Of a DNA stretch of 64,000 nucleotides, positions 1 through 11,237 are shown piece after piece (position 1 is the first letter of the stretch; the number at the start of each line of letters is the position of its first letter). Made by a program: the position numbers and the translations under genes. The stretch comes from Prorocentrum cordatum (lineage: Eukaryota; Sar; Dinophyceae; Prorocentrales; Prorocentraceae), in assembly GCA_963575745.1 (NCBI GenBank), contig CAUYUJ010014755.1, positions 163,877-227,876 of the forward strand, read 5' to 3'. The notes beneath the pieces were generated by a model. It did not search any database. It was not told where the DNA came from and worked only from the letters and a program-made list of their open reading frames with translations.

Positions 1-412
1 GGAGCGCGTCTTGGGCCTCCTGGAGCGACTCTGGGGCCTCCTGGAGAGCGTTTTGGGCTTCCTGGAACGCCTCTGGCGCCTACTGGAGCGCCTCTGAGGC
101 CTCCTGGGGAGCCTCTGGGGCCTCCTGGAGAGCGTCTTGGGCTTCCTGGCGAGCGTTTTGGGCCTCCTGGAGCGCGTCTTGGGCCTCCTGGAGCGCCTCT
201 GAGGCCTCCTGGAGCGCCTCTGGGGCCTCCTGAGGAGCCTCTTGGGCCTCCCGGGGAGCGTCTTGGGCCTCCTGGAGAGCCTCTGGGGCCTCCTGGGGAA
301 CGTTGTGGGCCTCCTGGAACGCCTCTGGGGTTTCCTGGGGAACGTATTGGGCCTCCTGGAGAGCCTCTGGGGCCTCCTGGGGAGCCTCTGCGGCCTCCTG
401 GAGCACGTCTTG
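1..412. repeat. 21-bp minisatellite (GGCCTCCTGG...)
   Basis: About 19-20 tandem copies of a 21-bp unit that begins GGCCTCCTGG and ends in variants of AGCGCCTCTGG or AGCGTCTTG. Because 21 is a multiple of three, the minus strand reads as a 7-residue repeat (QEAPEAL-like) and gives a spurious open frame. The same CTCCTGG core recurs at 18.66-19.02, 19.88-20.01, 20.30-20.58, 36.30-36.61 and 52.64-52.90 kb. Confidence 0.9.
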
Positions 413-555
413 ACCTGTGATGTATGCAGGCACGTTTGCGCACACGGGCGTTGTGTTGTACGTGAGCGCCTCCCTCTCCCCCTCCCTCGTCGCCGTCGCC
501 GTCGCCGCCGTCGCCGCTGCCGCCGCTGTCGCCGCCACCTTCGCTGCGCCAGCGC

Positions 556-1142
556 GTGGGTAAGAGGACGCGGATGCGGACGGGGAGGAGGGTAGGGAGG
601 ATGAGGAGGAGGGGGAGGAGCAGGGGCAGGCGCATGAGGGGGATCAGAAGCATTATAGTGATGATGATGCTGGTGATGGTGATGGTGATGGTGATAAGGA
701 CGAGGATGCTGATGATGATGATGGCGATGATGAGGATGATGCTGATGATGGTGATGATGACGATGATGGTGATGATGAGGAGGAGGAGGTTGACGTGGAT
801 GTGGCTGATGATGATGGCGATGATGATGAAGATGAGGTGGACGAGGATGCTGATGATGATGACGAGGAGGAGGAGGATGACGATGCGGTTGAGCAGGACG
901 AGGATGACGAAGACGACGAAGGGGAGGACGATGATGTGGAGGACGAGGACAGGGTGGCTGAGGCTTGGGGCGAGGATGGCCGTTGTCGTCGTCGCCGCCG
1001 TCGTCGTCGTCGTCATTGGTGTCGTCGCTCCACCCCCGCGCGCCGCCTGGCGTGCCCGCCCGGTGGGAGGGGCAGGGAGGTAGAGTGACATTGGCGGGAC
1101 GCGTGGCGGAGGAGGATGAGGACGAGGCCGCCGACGACGATA

Positions 1143-1188
<46 letters not shown>

Positions 1189-1458
1189 CGACGACGACGA
1201 TGATGGTGATGGTGATGATGATGATGATGGTGATGGTGGTGAGGACGATGATGACGATGACGATGACGATGATGATGATGATGTCGAGGATGACGATGAT
1301 GAGGAAGATGCTGATGATGGTGATGGTGGCGAGGATGATGACGACGACGATGATGACGATGATGAGGAAGATGCTGATGATGATGATGCGAATGGTGATG
1401 ATGATGACGATGACGACGACGATGACGATGATGATGATGGTGGTGATGATGATGATGA
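556..1458. repeat. GAT/GAG trinucleotide-rich tract
   Basis: Imperfect GAT, GAC and GAG triplets, with a short GTC run near 985-1010. The most regular stretch is 1138-1188. Long open frames here encode poly-Asp, poly-Met or poly-Glu and are by-products of the triplets, not genes. Confidence 0.85.
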
Positions 1459-1519
1459 CCGTTGGGATATCGTGGGATGTCTGTCGGCGGCGTGTTTGAG
1501 GCAGTCCGGAGGTCTCTTG
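1200..1519 (+). repeat. Segmental duplication, copy 1
   Basis: This stretch matches 2490-2815 almost base for base. It includes a unique tail (1459-1519) beginning CCGTTGGGATATCGTGGG, so the match is not just shared triplet repeat. Small indels of whole or partial triplets separate the copies. Confidence 0.8.
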
Positions 1520-1807
1520 GTAGCCGTCTGGGGGCCTCTTTAGGGGTTTCCTGTGGGCCTCTTGGGGCTTCTTGCAGGCCTCTTGGTGCCTCCTGGGGGC
1601 CTCTTCGGGCGGAAGGCTCGGATTGTCGATTCGCGCCCCCCCTCTTCGCTGGTCGCCTGGGATGGGGGTGCTTATTAATCAGGAACTTGTGGGAGGGGGC
1701 GTTTGTTAATACCAGCTCCCTGCGGCAAGTCCCGCCACCGTGCCAGGCCATGATGCTGGGCACCGCTCGTTCGAGGGGGCAAAGGAGGCCGTACTCGCGA
1801 GGGGTGC

Positions 1808-1946
1808 GCAACATGATAATGATGATGATGACGATGATGATGATGGTGATGATGATGATGATGATGATCAGGATGATGATGATGACGATGGCGATGACGA
1901 TGACGATGATGATGATGATGGTGGTGGTGGTGATGCTGATGATGAC

Positions 1947-1977
<31 letters not shown>

Positions 1978-2365
1978 GTGATGATGATGAGGGTGATGAC
2001 GATGACGATGACGATGCCTATAATGATGATAGTGGTGATGATGATGACGATGACGACGACGATGACGCTGATGATGATGATGCTGGTGGTGATGATGACG
2101 ATGATGATGATGACGACGTGGATGTGGCTGGTGATGATGATGACGATGATGATGAGGTGGACGAGGATGGTGATGATGATGCCGATGACGATGATGATGA
2201 TGAAGATGAGGATGATGATCATGATAAGGATGATGATGGGGAGGATGACGTGGGTGTGGATGATGATGACGGTGATGGTGACGATGATGGTGACGATGAT
2301 GATGATGTGGACAAAGATGCGGATGATGATGGCGATGATGAGGAGGAGGAGGAGGGACGAGAGTA
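1808..2365. repeat. GAT/GAC trinucleotide array
   Basis: Dense GATGATGACGATG-type repeats. No unique sequence of note apart from a short spacer at about 2366-2425. Confidence 0.85.
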
Positions 2366-2489
2366 GGAGGAGGAGGAGGAGGGCAAGTAGAGGTTTATCC
2401 AGCTGCCTGCGGCCTGCCCCGCTAAGGATGATGAGGATGGTGATGATGATGAGGATGGTGAGGAAGATGGTGAGGATGGTGATGATGAT

Positions 2490-2815
2490 GATGACGATGA
2501 TGGTGATGGTGATGATGATGATGGTGATGGTGGTGAGGACGATGATGACGATGACGATGACGTTGATGATGATGTCGAGGATGACGATGATGAGGAAGAT
2601 GCTGATGATGGTGATGATGGCGAGGATGATGACGACGATGATGACGATGATGAGGGATATGCTGATGATGATGATGCGAATGGTGATGATGATGACGATG
2701 ACGATGACGACGACGATGTGACGATGATGATGATGGTGGTGATGATGATGATGACCGTTGGGATATCGTGGGGTGTCTGTCGGCGGCGTGTTTGAGGCAG
2801 TTCGGAGGTCTCTTG
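2490..2815 (+). repeat. Segmental duplication, copy 2
   Basis: Partner of 1200-1519. The shared non-repetitive tail lies at 2755-2815 and differs from copy 1 by only a few substitutions. The duplication therefore covers both triplet array and flank. Confidence 0.8.
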
Positions 2816-3182
2816 TTAGGACTCCTACGAGGACTCCTACAAGGATTCCTGGAGTCCTACGAGGATTCTTAGTACGACTACTAGGACTCCTACGAGGATT
2901 CTTAGTAGGACTACTGGGACTCCTACGAGGACTCTTAGTAGGACTACTAGGACTCCTACGAGGATTCCTAGTAGGACTACTAGGACTCCTACGAGGATTC
3001 CTAGTAGGACTACTAGGACTCCTACGACTCCTACGAGGATTCCGAGTAGGACTACTGGGACTCCTACGAGGATTCCTAGTAGCACTACTAGGACTCCTAC
3101 GAGGATTCCTAGTAGTGCTACTAGGACTCCTACGGGGATTCTTAGTAGGACTACTAGGACTCCTACGAGGATTCCTAAGGGT
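2816..3182. repeat. 33-bp minisatellite (GGACTCCTACGAGGATTC...)
   Basis: About 11 tandem copies of a 33-bp unit containing TAGTAGGACTACTAGGACTC, which is itself partly self-complementary. The plus strand reads as an 11-residue leucine-rich repeat (LLGLLRGFLVG). The open frames on both strands follow from the unit length. Confidence 0.9.
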
Positions 3183-3296
3183 TGAACCTCTTTTTTTTGT
3201 TTGTCGGGGTGTGTTGCTCTGTTGCCGTGTTGCTGGGGGGGGGGTCGGCAACAGTGCACCAGTGAGGGTTTTCGCAACCGGAGCCGAAACCGGGAG

Positions 3297-3323
3297 CTGG
3301 CACACTGGCTCCCAGTGCGCCAG
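3297..3323. repeat. Short hairpin, 12-bp arms
   Basis: CTGGCACACTGG, then a 3-nt loop CTC, then CCAGTGCGCCAG. Eleven of 12 stem pairs are complementary. It sits in the spacer between the 33-bp minisatellite and a TTG run. Function unknown. Confidence 0.6.
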
Positions 3324-3335
3324 TGTGTGTTTATG

Positions 3336-3337
3336 CC

Positions 3338-3380
<43 letters not shown>

Positions 3381-3443
3381 CGTTGTTGTTGTTGTTGATC
3401 TTGTTGGTGTTGTTGGTGTTGTTGTTGGTGGTGGTGGTGGTGC
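3336..3443. repeat. (TTG)n microsatellite
   Basis: Nearly pure TTG runs that become GGTGGT at the end. On the minus strand they read as poly-Asn or poly-Gln, which explains the N- and Q-rich open frames here. Confidence 0.9.
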
Positions 3444-3639
3444 CACTGTTGACGAGGACGGGACTCTTGGTACCCTTGGAGGAGTTGCGGGGAGGGGGGT
3501 CGCAACCGCAACCGCGCAACGCTCCAGCGGGAACGCCAGGGGGGGTGGGGCGCACCAGAGCGGAGGGAAACGCAGCCAACGGCGCAATTGGGCGGGGGAG
3601 GGAGGGCGCAACAGGGGGAGGGGAAAACGCATGCCATTC

Positions 3640-4685
3640 TACCCTTGGGGGCGCACTGGGTTTGCGATCGTTCTGGGGGCGCTCCCTGTGCGCCCTGGGC
3701 GCGCTCCCTGGAGCGCATTTGGATCGCGCTGGGGGAGGCGTTGGGGGCGTACTGGGAGCGCTCCCTGCGGTGCATTGGGATCGCGCTGGGGGTGGCACTG
3801 GGGGCACAGTGGGGGCGCCCCTTGGGGTGCACTGGGAGCGCCCTTCAGGGTGCCATGGGGGCGCCCTGGGAGCGCATTTGGAGCGCCCTGGCAGCGTTCC
3901 CTGTGGCCGCCCTGCAGGCGCTGGAGCGCACTGGGAACGAACCTTCGAAACGCCGTGGAAGCGCCCTGGCAGCTCTCTGGGCACGTCTCCTGGGAGCTCA
4001 CTGGCAGCGCCCTGTGAGCGCTCCCTGTTCCTGGGAGCGTTCACAGCGCGCCCTGGGAGCGCTCCCTCGAGTGCGCCATGCTGGAGCGCACTGGGGGTTC
4101 ACTGGGATCGCGCTGGGTGCGCTCCGTGGAGTGGGGGCGCTCCTGGGCACGTTTCCTGGGGATTCGCTGGGGGCGCCCTGTGAACGCTCCTTGCGGGCGC
4201 TCCCCGTGCGCCCTGGGCACGCTCCCTGGGGCGCCCCGGGGCCCCAGTAAGGGCCCCTCTGGGGGCGCGCTGAAGGGCGCCCTGGGGACGCTCCCTGGAG
4301 CGCATTGGGGGAGCCTTGCGATCGCTCCCTGCGTGCCTTGGGCGCGCTTCCTAGAGCGCACCAGCAGTTCTCTGTGTGTCCCCCGCAGACCCTGGCGCGC
4401 CCTGACGGCGCCGTGGAGGCGCTCCCTGGCGCGCCCTGACGGCGCCCTGGGCACCCCCTGGGTGGGGCGTCCTGGGAGCGCCCTGGGTGCGCCCCATACG
4501 AGCGCAATGCGGCGCATTCGGATCGCGTTCGGTGCACGCCTCCTCTGAGCGGGGGCGCTCTGGGGAGTGGCACGCTTCCTGGGGATTCACTGGGGGCGCC
4601 CTGTGAGCGCTCCTTGCGAGCGCTCCCCGTTCGACCTGGGCGCGCTCCCTCGGGCGCCCTAGGGCACCAGTGAGAGCGTCCTTGG
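3640..4685. repeat. GC-rich minisatellite (CTGGGAGCGC...)
   Basis: About 1 kb of irregular copies of a GCGCCCTGGGAGCGCTCCCTG-like unit with variable spacing. Open frames exist in nearly all six frames because stop codons are rare at this GC content. I see no protein domain. Confidence 0.75.
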
Positions 4686-4689
4686 AGCG

Positions 4690-5810
4690 CGCAGTGATGA
4701 TGGTGGTCATGTTGATGCTGGTATTGATGATGTTGCTGATGGTGCTGATGCTGATGGTGGTGGTGATGCGGGTGAGGATGAGGATTCGGAGGAGGAGGAT
4801 GGCGGTCGAACCCCGTGAGGCGGCACTCGGTGGTGCCTGTCGTGCCACGTAAGGTGGTTATGCCATCTCGCGGAAGACTTGCCTCTTTTCGTTGATGGTG
4901 ATGTTGGTGATGTTGATGATGATGGTGATGATGTTGATGCTGGTATTGACGATGTTTTTGATGGTGCTGATGCTGGTGGTGGTGGTGATGAGGGTAAGTA
5001 TGACGGAATTCGGAGGAGGAGGATGGCGGTCGAACCCCGTGAGGCGGCATTCGGTGGCGCTTGTCGTGTCACGTAAAGTCGCTATGCCATCTCGCGTAAG
5101 ACCCGCCTCTGTTCGTTGATGTTGATGTTGGTGATGCTGATGATGGTGATGATGCTGATGCTGGCATTGATGATGTTGCTGATGGTGCTGATGCTGATGG
5201 TGGTGGTGGTGATGAGGGTGAGGATGATGATTCGGAGCGGGAGGATGGTAGTCGAACCCCGTGAGGCGGCACTTGGTAGCGCCTGCCGTTCCACGTAAGG
5301 TCGCTATACCATCTCGCGGAAGACACGCCTCTTTTCGTTGATGATGGTGTTGGTGATGTTGGTCATGATGGTGATGATGTTGATGCTGGTAGTGATGATG
5401 TTGTTGATGGTGGTGATGCTGATGGTGGTGGTGGTGATGAGGGTAAGTATGACGGGACTCCGAGGAGGTGGATAGCAGTCGAACCCCGTGAGGCTGCATT
5501 TGGTGGCGCGTGTCGTGCCACGTAATGTCGCTATGTCATCTCGCGTAAGACCCGCCTCTGTCCGTTGATGATGGTGTTGGTGATGTTGTTGATGATGGCG
5601 ATGATGTTGATGCTGGTATTGATGAGGGTGTTGACAGTGTTGATGGTGGTGGTGGTGGTGATGAGGGTGAGGATGAGGATTCGGAGGAGGATGAGGAGGG
5701 CGGTCGAACCCCGTCAGGCGGCACTCGGTGGCGCCTGCCGTGCCACGTAAGGTCGTTATGCCATCTTGCGGAAGACACGCCTCTTTTCGTTGATAATGAT
5801 GTTGGTGGTG
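4690..5810. repeat. 225-bp tandem array with alternating A/B units
   Basis: Five units mark themselves by ACGTAA at 4847, 5071, 5292, 5519 and 5744 (spacings 224, 221, 227, 225). Each unit has CGTAA..TCGCTATGCCATCTCGC, a CGCCTCT..CGTTGATG segment, a TGATGATG-type run, and a segment with CGAACCCCGTGAGGCGGCA. Units 1, 3 and 5 carry GCGGAAGAC before CCTCTTTTCG; units 2 and 4 carry GCGTAAGACCC before CCTCTGT. The array is therefore a roughly 450-bp dimer. Confidence 0.85.
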
Positions 5811-6355
5811 GTGGTGTTGATGATGATTGTTGTATGATGGCGGTGATGGTGACATGGTGCTGATGCTGATGAGTGTGGTCTGATGATGGCCATGGTGAAG
5901 AGATGTATGCTGATTCCGATGCTGATGGTGATCGTGATGATTGTGACGATGGCAATCAAGATGGCGTTGGCGATCACCATTGTGATGACGCTGGCGATGA
6001 CGATGATGATGGTGCCGTTTGTGGCACAGATGAAAATGATGACGTTGAGGAGGACGATGGTGGTGATGATGATGATGATGATGACGATGATGCGGCTGAT
6101 GATGGCCCCATATATGTATGCCCTTCGTGCCCCCCGCTCGTTCGTGCCCGTGGTGGCCCCATATGCATCTGTCCTACGTGGCCTAGTTGCTACCCTCAGT
6201 GGCCCCATCGTTGCCTTCTGTGGCCCCGCATTATCTGCCCTTCGTGGCCCCCGCTCGTTCGCGCTCTTCGTGGCCCCATACGCATTCCCTTCGTGTCCCC
6301 GCTGTTGCCCTTCGTGGCCTACCTCGTGTCCTTGTGGCCCTGCTGTCGCTCTCTT
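5811..6355. repeat. TGATGATG tract, then CCTTCGTGGCCCC-type repeat
   Basis: 5811-6105 is irregular GAT/GTT triplet sequence. From about 6110 to 6345 there are loosely spaced copies of a CCTTCGTGGCCCC-like motif. The open frames have no recognisable domain. Confidence 0.6.
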
Positions 6356-6512
6356 TCGCTTTCGCTTTCGCTCGCCGTCGTCGTCGCCGTCGTCGTCGTC
6401 GTCGCCGTCGTCGTCGACGTCGTCGTCGTCGTCGTCGTCGGTCCGCGGCCGCCCCGCCGATGAGCGCTGCCGCTTGCCAGTCCGACGGTCCGCGGCCGCC
6501 CCGCCGCTTGCT
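6356..6512. repeat. (GTC)n run and duplicated NotI-type motif
   Basis: CGCCGTCGTCGTC repeats to about 6440. They are followed by two copies of GTCCGCGGCCGCCCCGCCG, at about 6439 and 6488. Arginine- or serine-rich open frames here are triplet by-products. Confidence 0.7.
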
Positions 6513-6645
6513 GGGGCCCGGCCTGCAGGGAAGAACGGTATACCCCCAAAAGGGGTTCGATCGAAGACGAAGAGGGCGGGTATCGAGGGTTTGGGGAATA
6601 GGCGTGAACACTCGAGCAGATAAGGGCGAACAATATTAAACTGAT

Positions 6646-6648
6646 TAG

Positions 6649-6680
<32 letters not shown>

Positions 6681-6712
6681 TTGCTGCTGCTATTGTTGTC
6701 GTTGTTTCAAAT
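6646..6712. repeat. (TTG)n microsatellite
   Basis: TTG repeats interrupted by GGTGGTGG and GCTGCTGC. No further structure. Confidence 0.75.
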
Positions 6713-7633
6713 TGGTGGCCAAGGGCACAGCCTGAGGCTCAATAATTCCCTTCGTTAGAAAACAGTGTGCGAGCCCCAGGAGGAGCACCTCAACAGAAAA
6801 AACACAAAGGGCACCAGAGGGACAGGATCAAACACACGTGATCTGTAGGAATGAGAATGCAACGACGGACGACAGATGATGGCGACGAGCGACGTCGGTC
6901 CGGCTTCCCTCGACGGCGGCAGCGGCCGAGTGCTAGTGAGCCCCGCGCGAGCCCTGGCGGGGGGGGGGGCATGCCCGAGGAGCTGCTCGCGGAGCGCGTG
7001 GAGCAGATCTCCGCCACGGTGCTCGAGGCAGCTCCCCTGGCCCTCTGCGGCCCCTCGGCCGCGCCCCTCGGGGCCGCCCCTCGGCGCCGCCCCTCGGCGG
7101 CGCGGGGCGCGCACGCGGGAAGGCGGCGGCGGCGGCGGCTGCGCCTGGCGTCTTGTCCGTCGTCGCCGTCGCCGTCATCGCGTCGCCATGAAGGAAGCGG
7201 GTCCAGAGGGAAGCGGGTCCTGGGTTTCTTCGCTTTTGGTGGCTTTCCGCGGCCCCGGGACTGTCAGTGGACGACTCGACGACTCAGGAGGAAGGGAGTA
7301 GTCATGCGGAAAGGGCCCTCCCCCAGGACCAGTTCTGGGGAAACGGGTCCAGGGCGCGTTTCCCTCCAGGCCCGTTCCCTCCACGCTGGTTGTGGTGCCT
7401 CCGAGGCGGAGCGTCCGTCGGAGGAGTTCGAGGTGTAGACCACGTCGGGTGGTCGGCAACGAGTGCAGCAGAGGATTTCGGTGCTTCGACGCCGCAGCAT
7501 CCAACGGGTTTGGAAGCTGGGGCGTATATACACCGAGCCCGTTGGCCGAACAGACGAATTGGCGTATACTTCGAGCTCCTCCCAATGCGGGATCGAGGTT
7601 CGCTGACGGCCCCGATTCCTCATCCACCGTGCT
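6713..7633. other. Unassigned, with a coiled-coil-like island
   Basis: No known gene. At about 6981-7041 a plus-strand frame after CCCGAG reads ELLAERVEQISATVLEAAP, a heptad-like stretch. The part 7140-7330 resembles 50340-50510 in motif order (a GTCGC..ATGAAG segment, GGGTCCAGA, a CGGGACYGTC segment), which suggests a dispersed repeat. The rest is GC-rich sequence without domain evidence. Confidence 0.45.
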
Positions 7634-7880
7634 GTGGATGATTTCGCAAGTAGGTCGGAAATGTTTGCCCTAATGTTCAATCGTCTTTGGTGCCGATTTC
7701 TGCCATATTTTGCCGTCGCCGTGTCCGCCGTATCTCTGCGGAAAATACCCGCCCAACTGCGCCGAGTAAGAGATCTCCCTCATTTCCTCGCACCGCTCGG
7801 GGTGCATATCCGACAAAATCTCGACTTGGAGAATCAACCAAAGTACGGCAGATCTGGAGTCAGGGGCATATTGTTGTTGA
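7634..7880 (+). repeat. Dispersed repeat P, copy 1
   Basis: Shares an ordered series of motifs with 41160-41390: GATTTCGCAAG, a CGGAAA segment, TGCCGATTTC, a TATTTT segment, TCCGCC and an AGTCAGGG segment at the end. Divergence is considerable but collinear. No coding potential recognised. Confidence 0.65.
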
Positions 7881-8339
7881 ACGTGTCTAGGACCTAGGAC
7901 CGTCTGGGCCTCAAGGGGCGCACCTAGCACCACGACCTGATCCGCCTTGGAAGCGTGGCCAGAGAGCGCTCCAGGATGGGTCCATGGAATCGATTGCCCA
8001 GGGGCGGCCAAGCGGGGTATGATTATTAGGGGGAGTGGGTATCATATGGTATCAAAGCGGGAGCAATGATATCTGCCAGATCAGATGGCCGCCTCATGTT
8101 CTGTCAATGTGTTGGCCGCACACGCCTCGGGCCATGTTTTGCGAACCGTACTCTTGGACGCCCCCGAGATTCCAGGAGGACGGGGCAGCAGTCGCCCTCG
8201 TCGTCGCTGGCGTCATCCCCCTCCCTCTCTCCGAGGAGGGAGCGTTTTACTTCCCTCCCGGCCGCCTGAGGCCTCCTCCCACTCTTCGCGAATCGATCTG
8301 AATTTCAGAGGTGAGCGACGAAGGAAAACGGGTTAGTCT
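7881..8339. other. Unassigned, shares a segment with 58.2-58.35 kb
   Basis: GCACACGCCTCGGGCC (about 8117) followed by a TTGGACGCC..CCGAGAT segment is repeated at 58293-58345 as GCACATGCCTCGGGCC and TTGGACGCTTCCGAGAT. Otherwise nothing recognisable. Confidence 0.4.
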
Positions 8340-8475
8340 TCACCGACATTGGCGCGTAAGCTGCTCGCGTAAGGTCGCGCGTAGGCGCCCTCGTTCCAAT
8401 GCAGCGGGCCGCACCGGCGGCCGCGTAGGCCACCACGCAAGGTCGATATGTCATCTCGCGCAAGACCCGGTTCTT
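8340..8475 (+). repeat. CGTAAG-type dispersed repeat, copy 1
   Basis: Order of motifs: CACCGACATTGGCGCG, CGTAAGGTCGCGC, TTCCAATGCAGCG, then GCAAGGTCGATATGTCATCT and CGCGCAAGACC. The same order appears at 60583-60718 and, more decayed, at 50010-50130. The core GGTCGCTATGTCATCTCGCG also forms part of the 225-bp array unit at 4.7-5.8 kb. Confidence 0.75.
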
Positions 8476-8984
8476 GTCGTCGCTCAGGTGGCCCCTCGAG
8501 TCGACATGGAGCCGAGAAGCATTGTCGCGACTGTTTCACGACGTCGTTGGTTCCCACGGCGTCGGACCTCGGGGTCCTCGCCCTCCTGGCCCTCTTCGCC
8601 CTCCTCATCCTCGCCGCCGTCGTCGTCCCCCTCCTGCCGCCCAGGCCCCACCACGCGCAGATGTGCGCGCAGACATCAGCCACGGCCTGTGCCGAAACAC
8701 ACACACACACATACACACACGGCGGCTAGGCAGAGTGATTGTGCTGGCGGAAGAGCAAATGTTGGGCGAACAGCTGCGAATTAAGCCGCAATGCACGGGA
8801 GGAAGAGCAGGAACGCCCGGCGACGGCGGGAGGGAGGAAGAGGCCAGGCCCGCTCACAGCGGGGCCGGGCGGCGGCGGCGGAGGGGCGGAGCGGGGGGAG
8901 GGGCGTAGCGGCGGCGGGGCAGCAGCTGGGGGGGGTTTAGGCCAGCCCGGCGGCAACCAGAGGCGGGCATCCAGAGGGCAGCAG
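8476..8984. other. GC-rich unassigned sequence
   Basis: Contains a CA dinucleotide run (about 8697-8720) and G-rich tracts near 8860-8935. I see nothing else that I can support. Confidence 0.45.
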
Positions 8985-9255
8985 TGCCCAGCGCAGGCTG
9001 GAGACGAAGGTGAAAAGCAGTTGCACAGAGGGTGCCGAGATCACAAGTGACCTGCGAGGCAACCCAGGGACGGCCAGTGAGGCCACCTCAAGGGCGAGGT
9101 GCTGGCAGAGGAGGGAAGGCCGGGGCACGACACGGCGCCCGAGGGGAACGTGGCCCAGCGCAAGCTGGAGCCGAGAGGCAAGCGAAAGCAGAGGCCGAAG
9201 GTGTCGAGGTCACAGGTGACCTGAGGCAGCCCAGGGGCGGGCGGAGCAAGACCAC
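8985..9255 (+). repeat. Tandem duplication of about 170 bp
   Basis: CCAGCGCAGGCTGGAGACGA (8988), then a GTGCCGAGATCACAAGTGACCT segment ending at 9053, is echoed by CCAGCGCAAGCTGGAGCCGA (9156), then a GTGTCGAGGTCACAGGTGACCT segment ending at 9222. Both are followed by GAGG(C)..CCCAGGG and a CCACCTC segment. A CA run at 9265-9283 follows. Confidence 0.6.
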
Positions 9256-11010
9256 CTCGGTCACACATACACACACACACACACGTGTTCCTCTGGCCGA
9301 CCATTGGCTCAAAGCCAGCGGCGAACAGCTGAGCAGGCACACCGCCACGCCGTGCGAGAGGTCCTCCGAATCGCCGTAGCGCTCCGTCCCATTCCTCAAT
9401 GATCCTCTGCATCCTTCTCGTCTTCGTCGTCGATTCATCCTCATCTATCGTCCTCGTTCTTCCCCAGCGTCCTCCTTGTCGTCCTCCCTCCTCGCGGTCG
9501 ATGTCGTCGTTGTCCTTTTGAGCATCGGCCCTCATTCTCCTTCTGTCGCCCTCCTCGTTCTTCTTTGTCCTCCTCCCTCTTCCCTCCTCTTCGACGCCTC
9601 GGCAGACGTTGAACTGTAGGAGGCGATGGGAGGGGCGGGGAGGAGGTCGATGGGGAAGGAGGGAGAGAGTGCGAAGGGGAGGATGGCAGAGGTACGGAGA
9701 GGAAGGGATGAGAGGAGGCGGCATCAGCCGAATGGCTCGCTCGCCCCCGGCCTGCTCCGTGGGCTCTCCTGCCGACGGCCGGGAGGCCAGAACCTGGCGA
9801 GGGTACAGAGCGGCCAAACAGGAGCTACTCCCACGGAGTGCCTGTGGAGACGCACGCGGGATCCCGGCGGCCGACCCGTGAGCCCGTGAGCGGAGCAGCG
9901 CAGCCTGGGGCGATGCAGCAAGCAGCGGCGGATGAGGTGGTCCGCGCCGCGGCCGAGGGCCCTCCAGGCCAGCTGGGGGGCCTCGGCAGGAGGTCGTGGG
10001 TCGGGCCGGATGGCCGGTTTGGAAAAGCAGCGGCGCCGGCGAGGGCAGCGTGGGGCTCGCGCCCGACGGAGCGGGCTCTCGGCCTGCTGCGAGCTGGCAC
10101 CGGCGGTAGTGGGCGACACGGAGGCGGTGGACTCGACCAAGGCTTGCAGCTCGGAGTGTTGACGCGCGGTGGTGTTGTGGAGGCAACGCACGATGCTGGC
10201 GTCGGCAGCCTGCCGTGGGCGGTGCAGGGCCAGCCTGGCCAGGTCGAGCTGTCGCCGCTTCGGCTCCGCGGGCGGCGACGCACAACAGCCGGGGAGGAGT
10301 CCGTCCAGTCCGGCCTACCGCATTCTCCCGGCGAGGCAGCCGCATTCGACGTTGCCGACGCGGGGCCGAGGGCACGGGAGGCGGCGTCGGCCGCACGGGC
10401 AGCCGGAACGTGCGGCTGCCGGGCTGGCATCTCAAGAGGCAGTGCTGGGCGGGCTTGTGTCTCGAGAGCCCCGCCACCGCAGCCGCCGGATGAGGCGACG
10501 GTGCTCGGCGCTGGTGAGGCAGAATCGTTGGCACCCGAGGTGGCCCTGTCCAGGGGGCCGGCGCCGCAGGCGTCGTAGGGAGGACGTCGCCGCTGGCCTG
10601 ACGGCGGACGACGACGGCGTCGACGTCGAAGTCGACGTCGATGGCGACGTCGACGACGGCGGCGACGACACGGACGGACGGACGGACGGACGTCGGACGG
10701 CCGACAGACGGCCGAACACGGCCGAGGGCGACTGCGACGAGTCTCCGAGGCCCTCCGAGGGGCCTCCGAGGGCCGCGGCGGCAGGCGGCGGAGGGGGGGG
10801 GCCCTCTCCGCGCCCCGCGCGGGAGGGGCAGCAGCAGCAGCGCCGGCACGGCTCCGCTCTCGGGGCGCGCTGCGACCGTCTGGAGCTGCGCCTGCAGGCC
10901 CCGCCCCGCGCGCGTCGCCTGGCGCCGGACCTCCCTCGCGCCGCGGGATCTTGGTTCCTGTGTTTCTCTCCAAGTTTCTCGCAGTTCTTGTAACTTGGGA
11001 TTCTTGGCAT
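9256..11010. other. GC-rich unassigned region
   Basis: Both strands carry long open frames (for example minus 9825-10973 and plus 9838-10578) in highly GC-rich sequence, with no domain I recognise and strong overlap between frames. 9420-9600 is CT-rich. 10597-10745 is GACGGAC/GACGTC-rich. I treat the frames as composition by-products; a short frame near 10860-10900 (ARCDRLELRLQ) is coiled-coil-like but unsupported. Confidence 0.4.
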
Positions 11011-11011
11011 T

Positions 11012-11017
11012 GTTGTT

Positions 11018-11048
<31 letters not shown>

Positions 11049-11053
11049 TCGTC

Positions 11054-11096
<43 letters not shown>

Positions 11097-11099
11097 TTG

Positions 11100-11131
<32 letters not shown>

Positions 11132-11174
11132 GGTGGTGGTGGTGTTGTTCGTGTTGCTGCTGTCGTTGTTGTCG

Positions 11175-11236
<62 letters not shown>

Positions 11237-11237
11237 G
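11012..11237. repeat. (GTC)n-(GTTGTC)n-(TTG)n compound microsatellite
   Basis: Begins as GTC repeats, passes through GTCGTT, GTTGTT and GGTGGT blocks, and ends in about 20 TTG units. The 733-codon minus-strand frame that covers this region owes its start to poly-Asn encoded by this tract. Confidence 0.9.

Noticed and set aside
965-1543. Poly-Asp protein
   Set aside because: Pure consequence of a GAT/GAC array; also open as poly-Met in the next frame.
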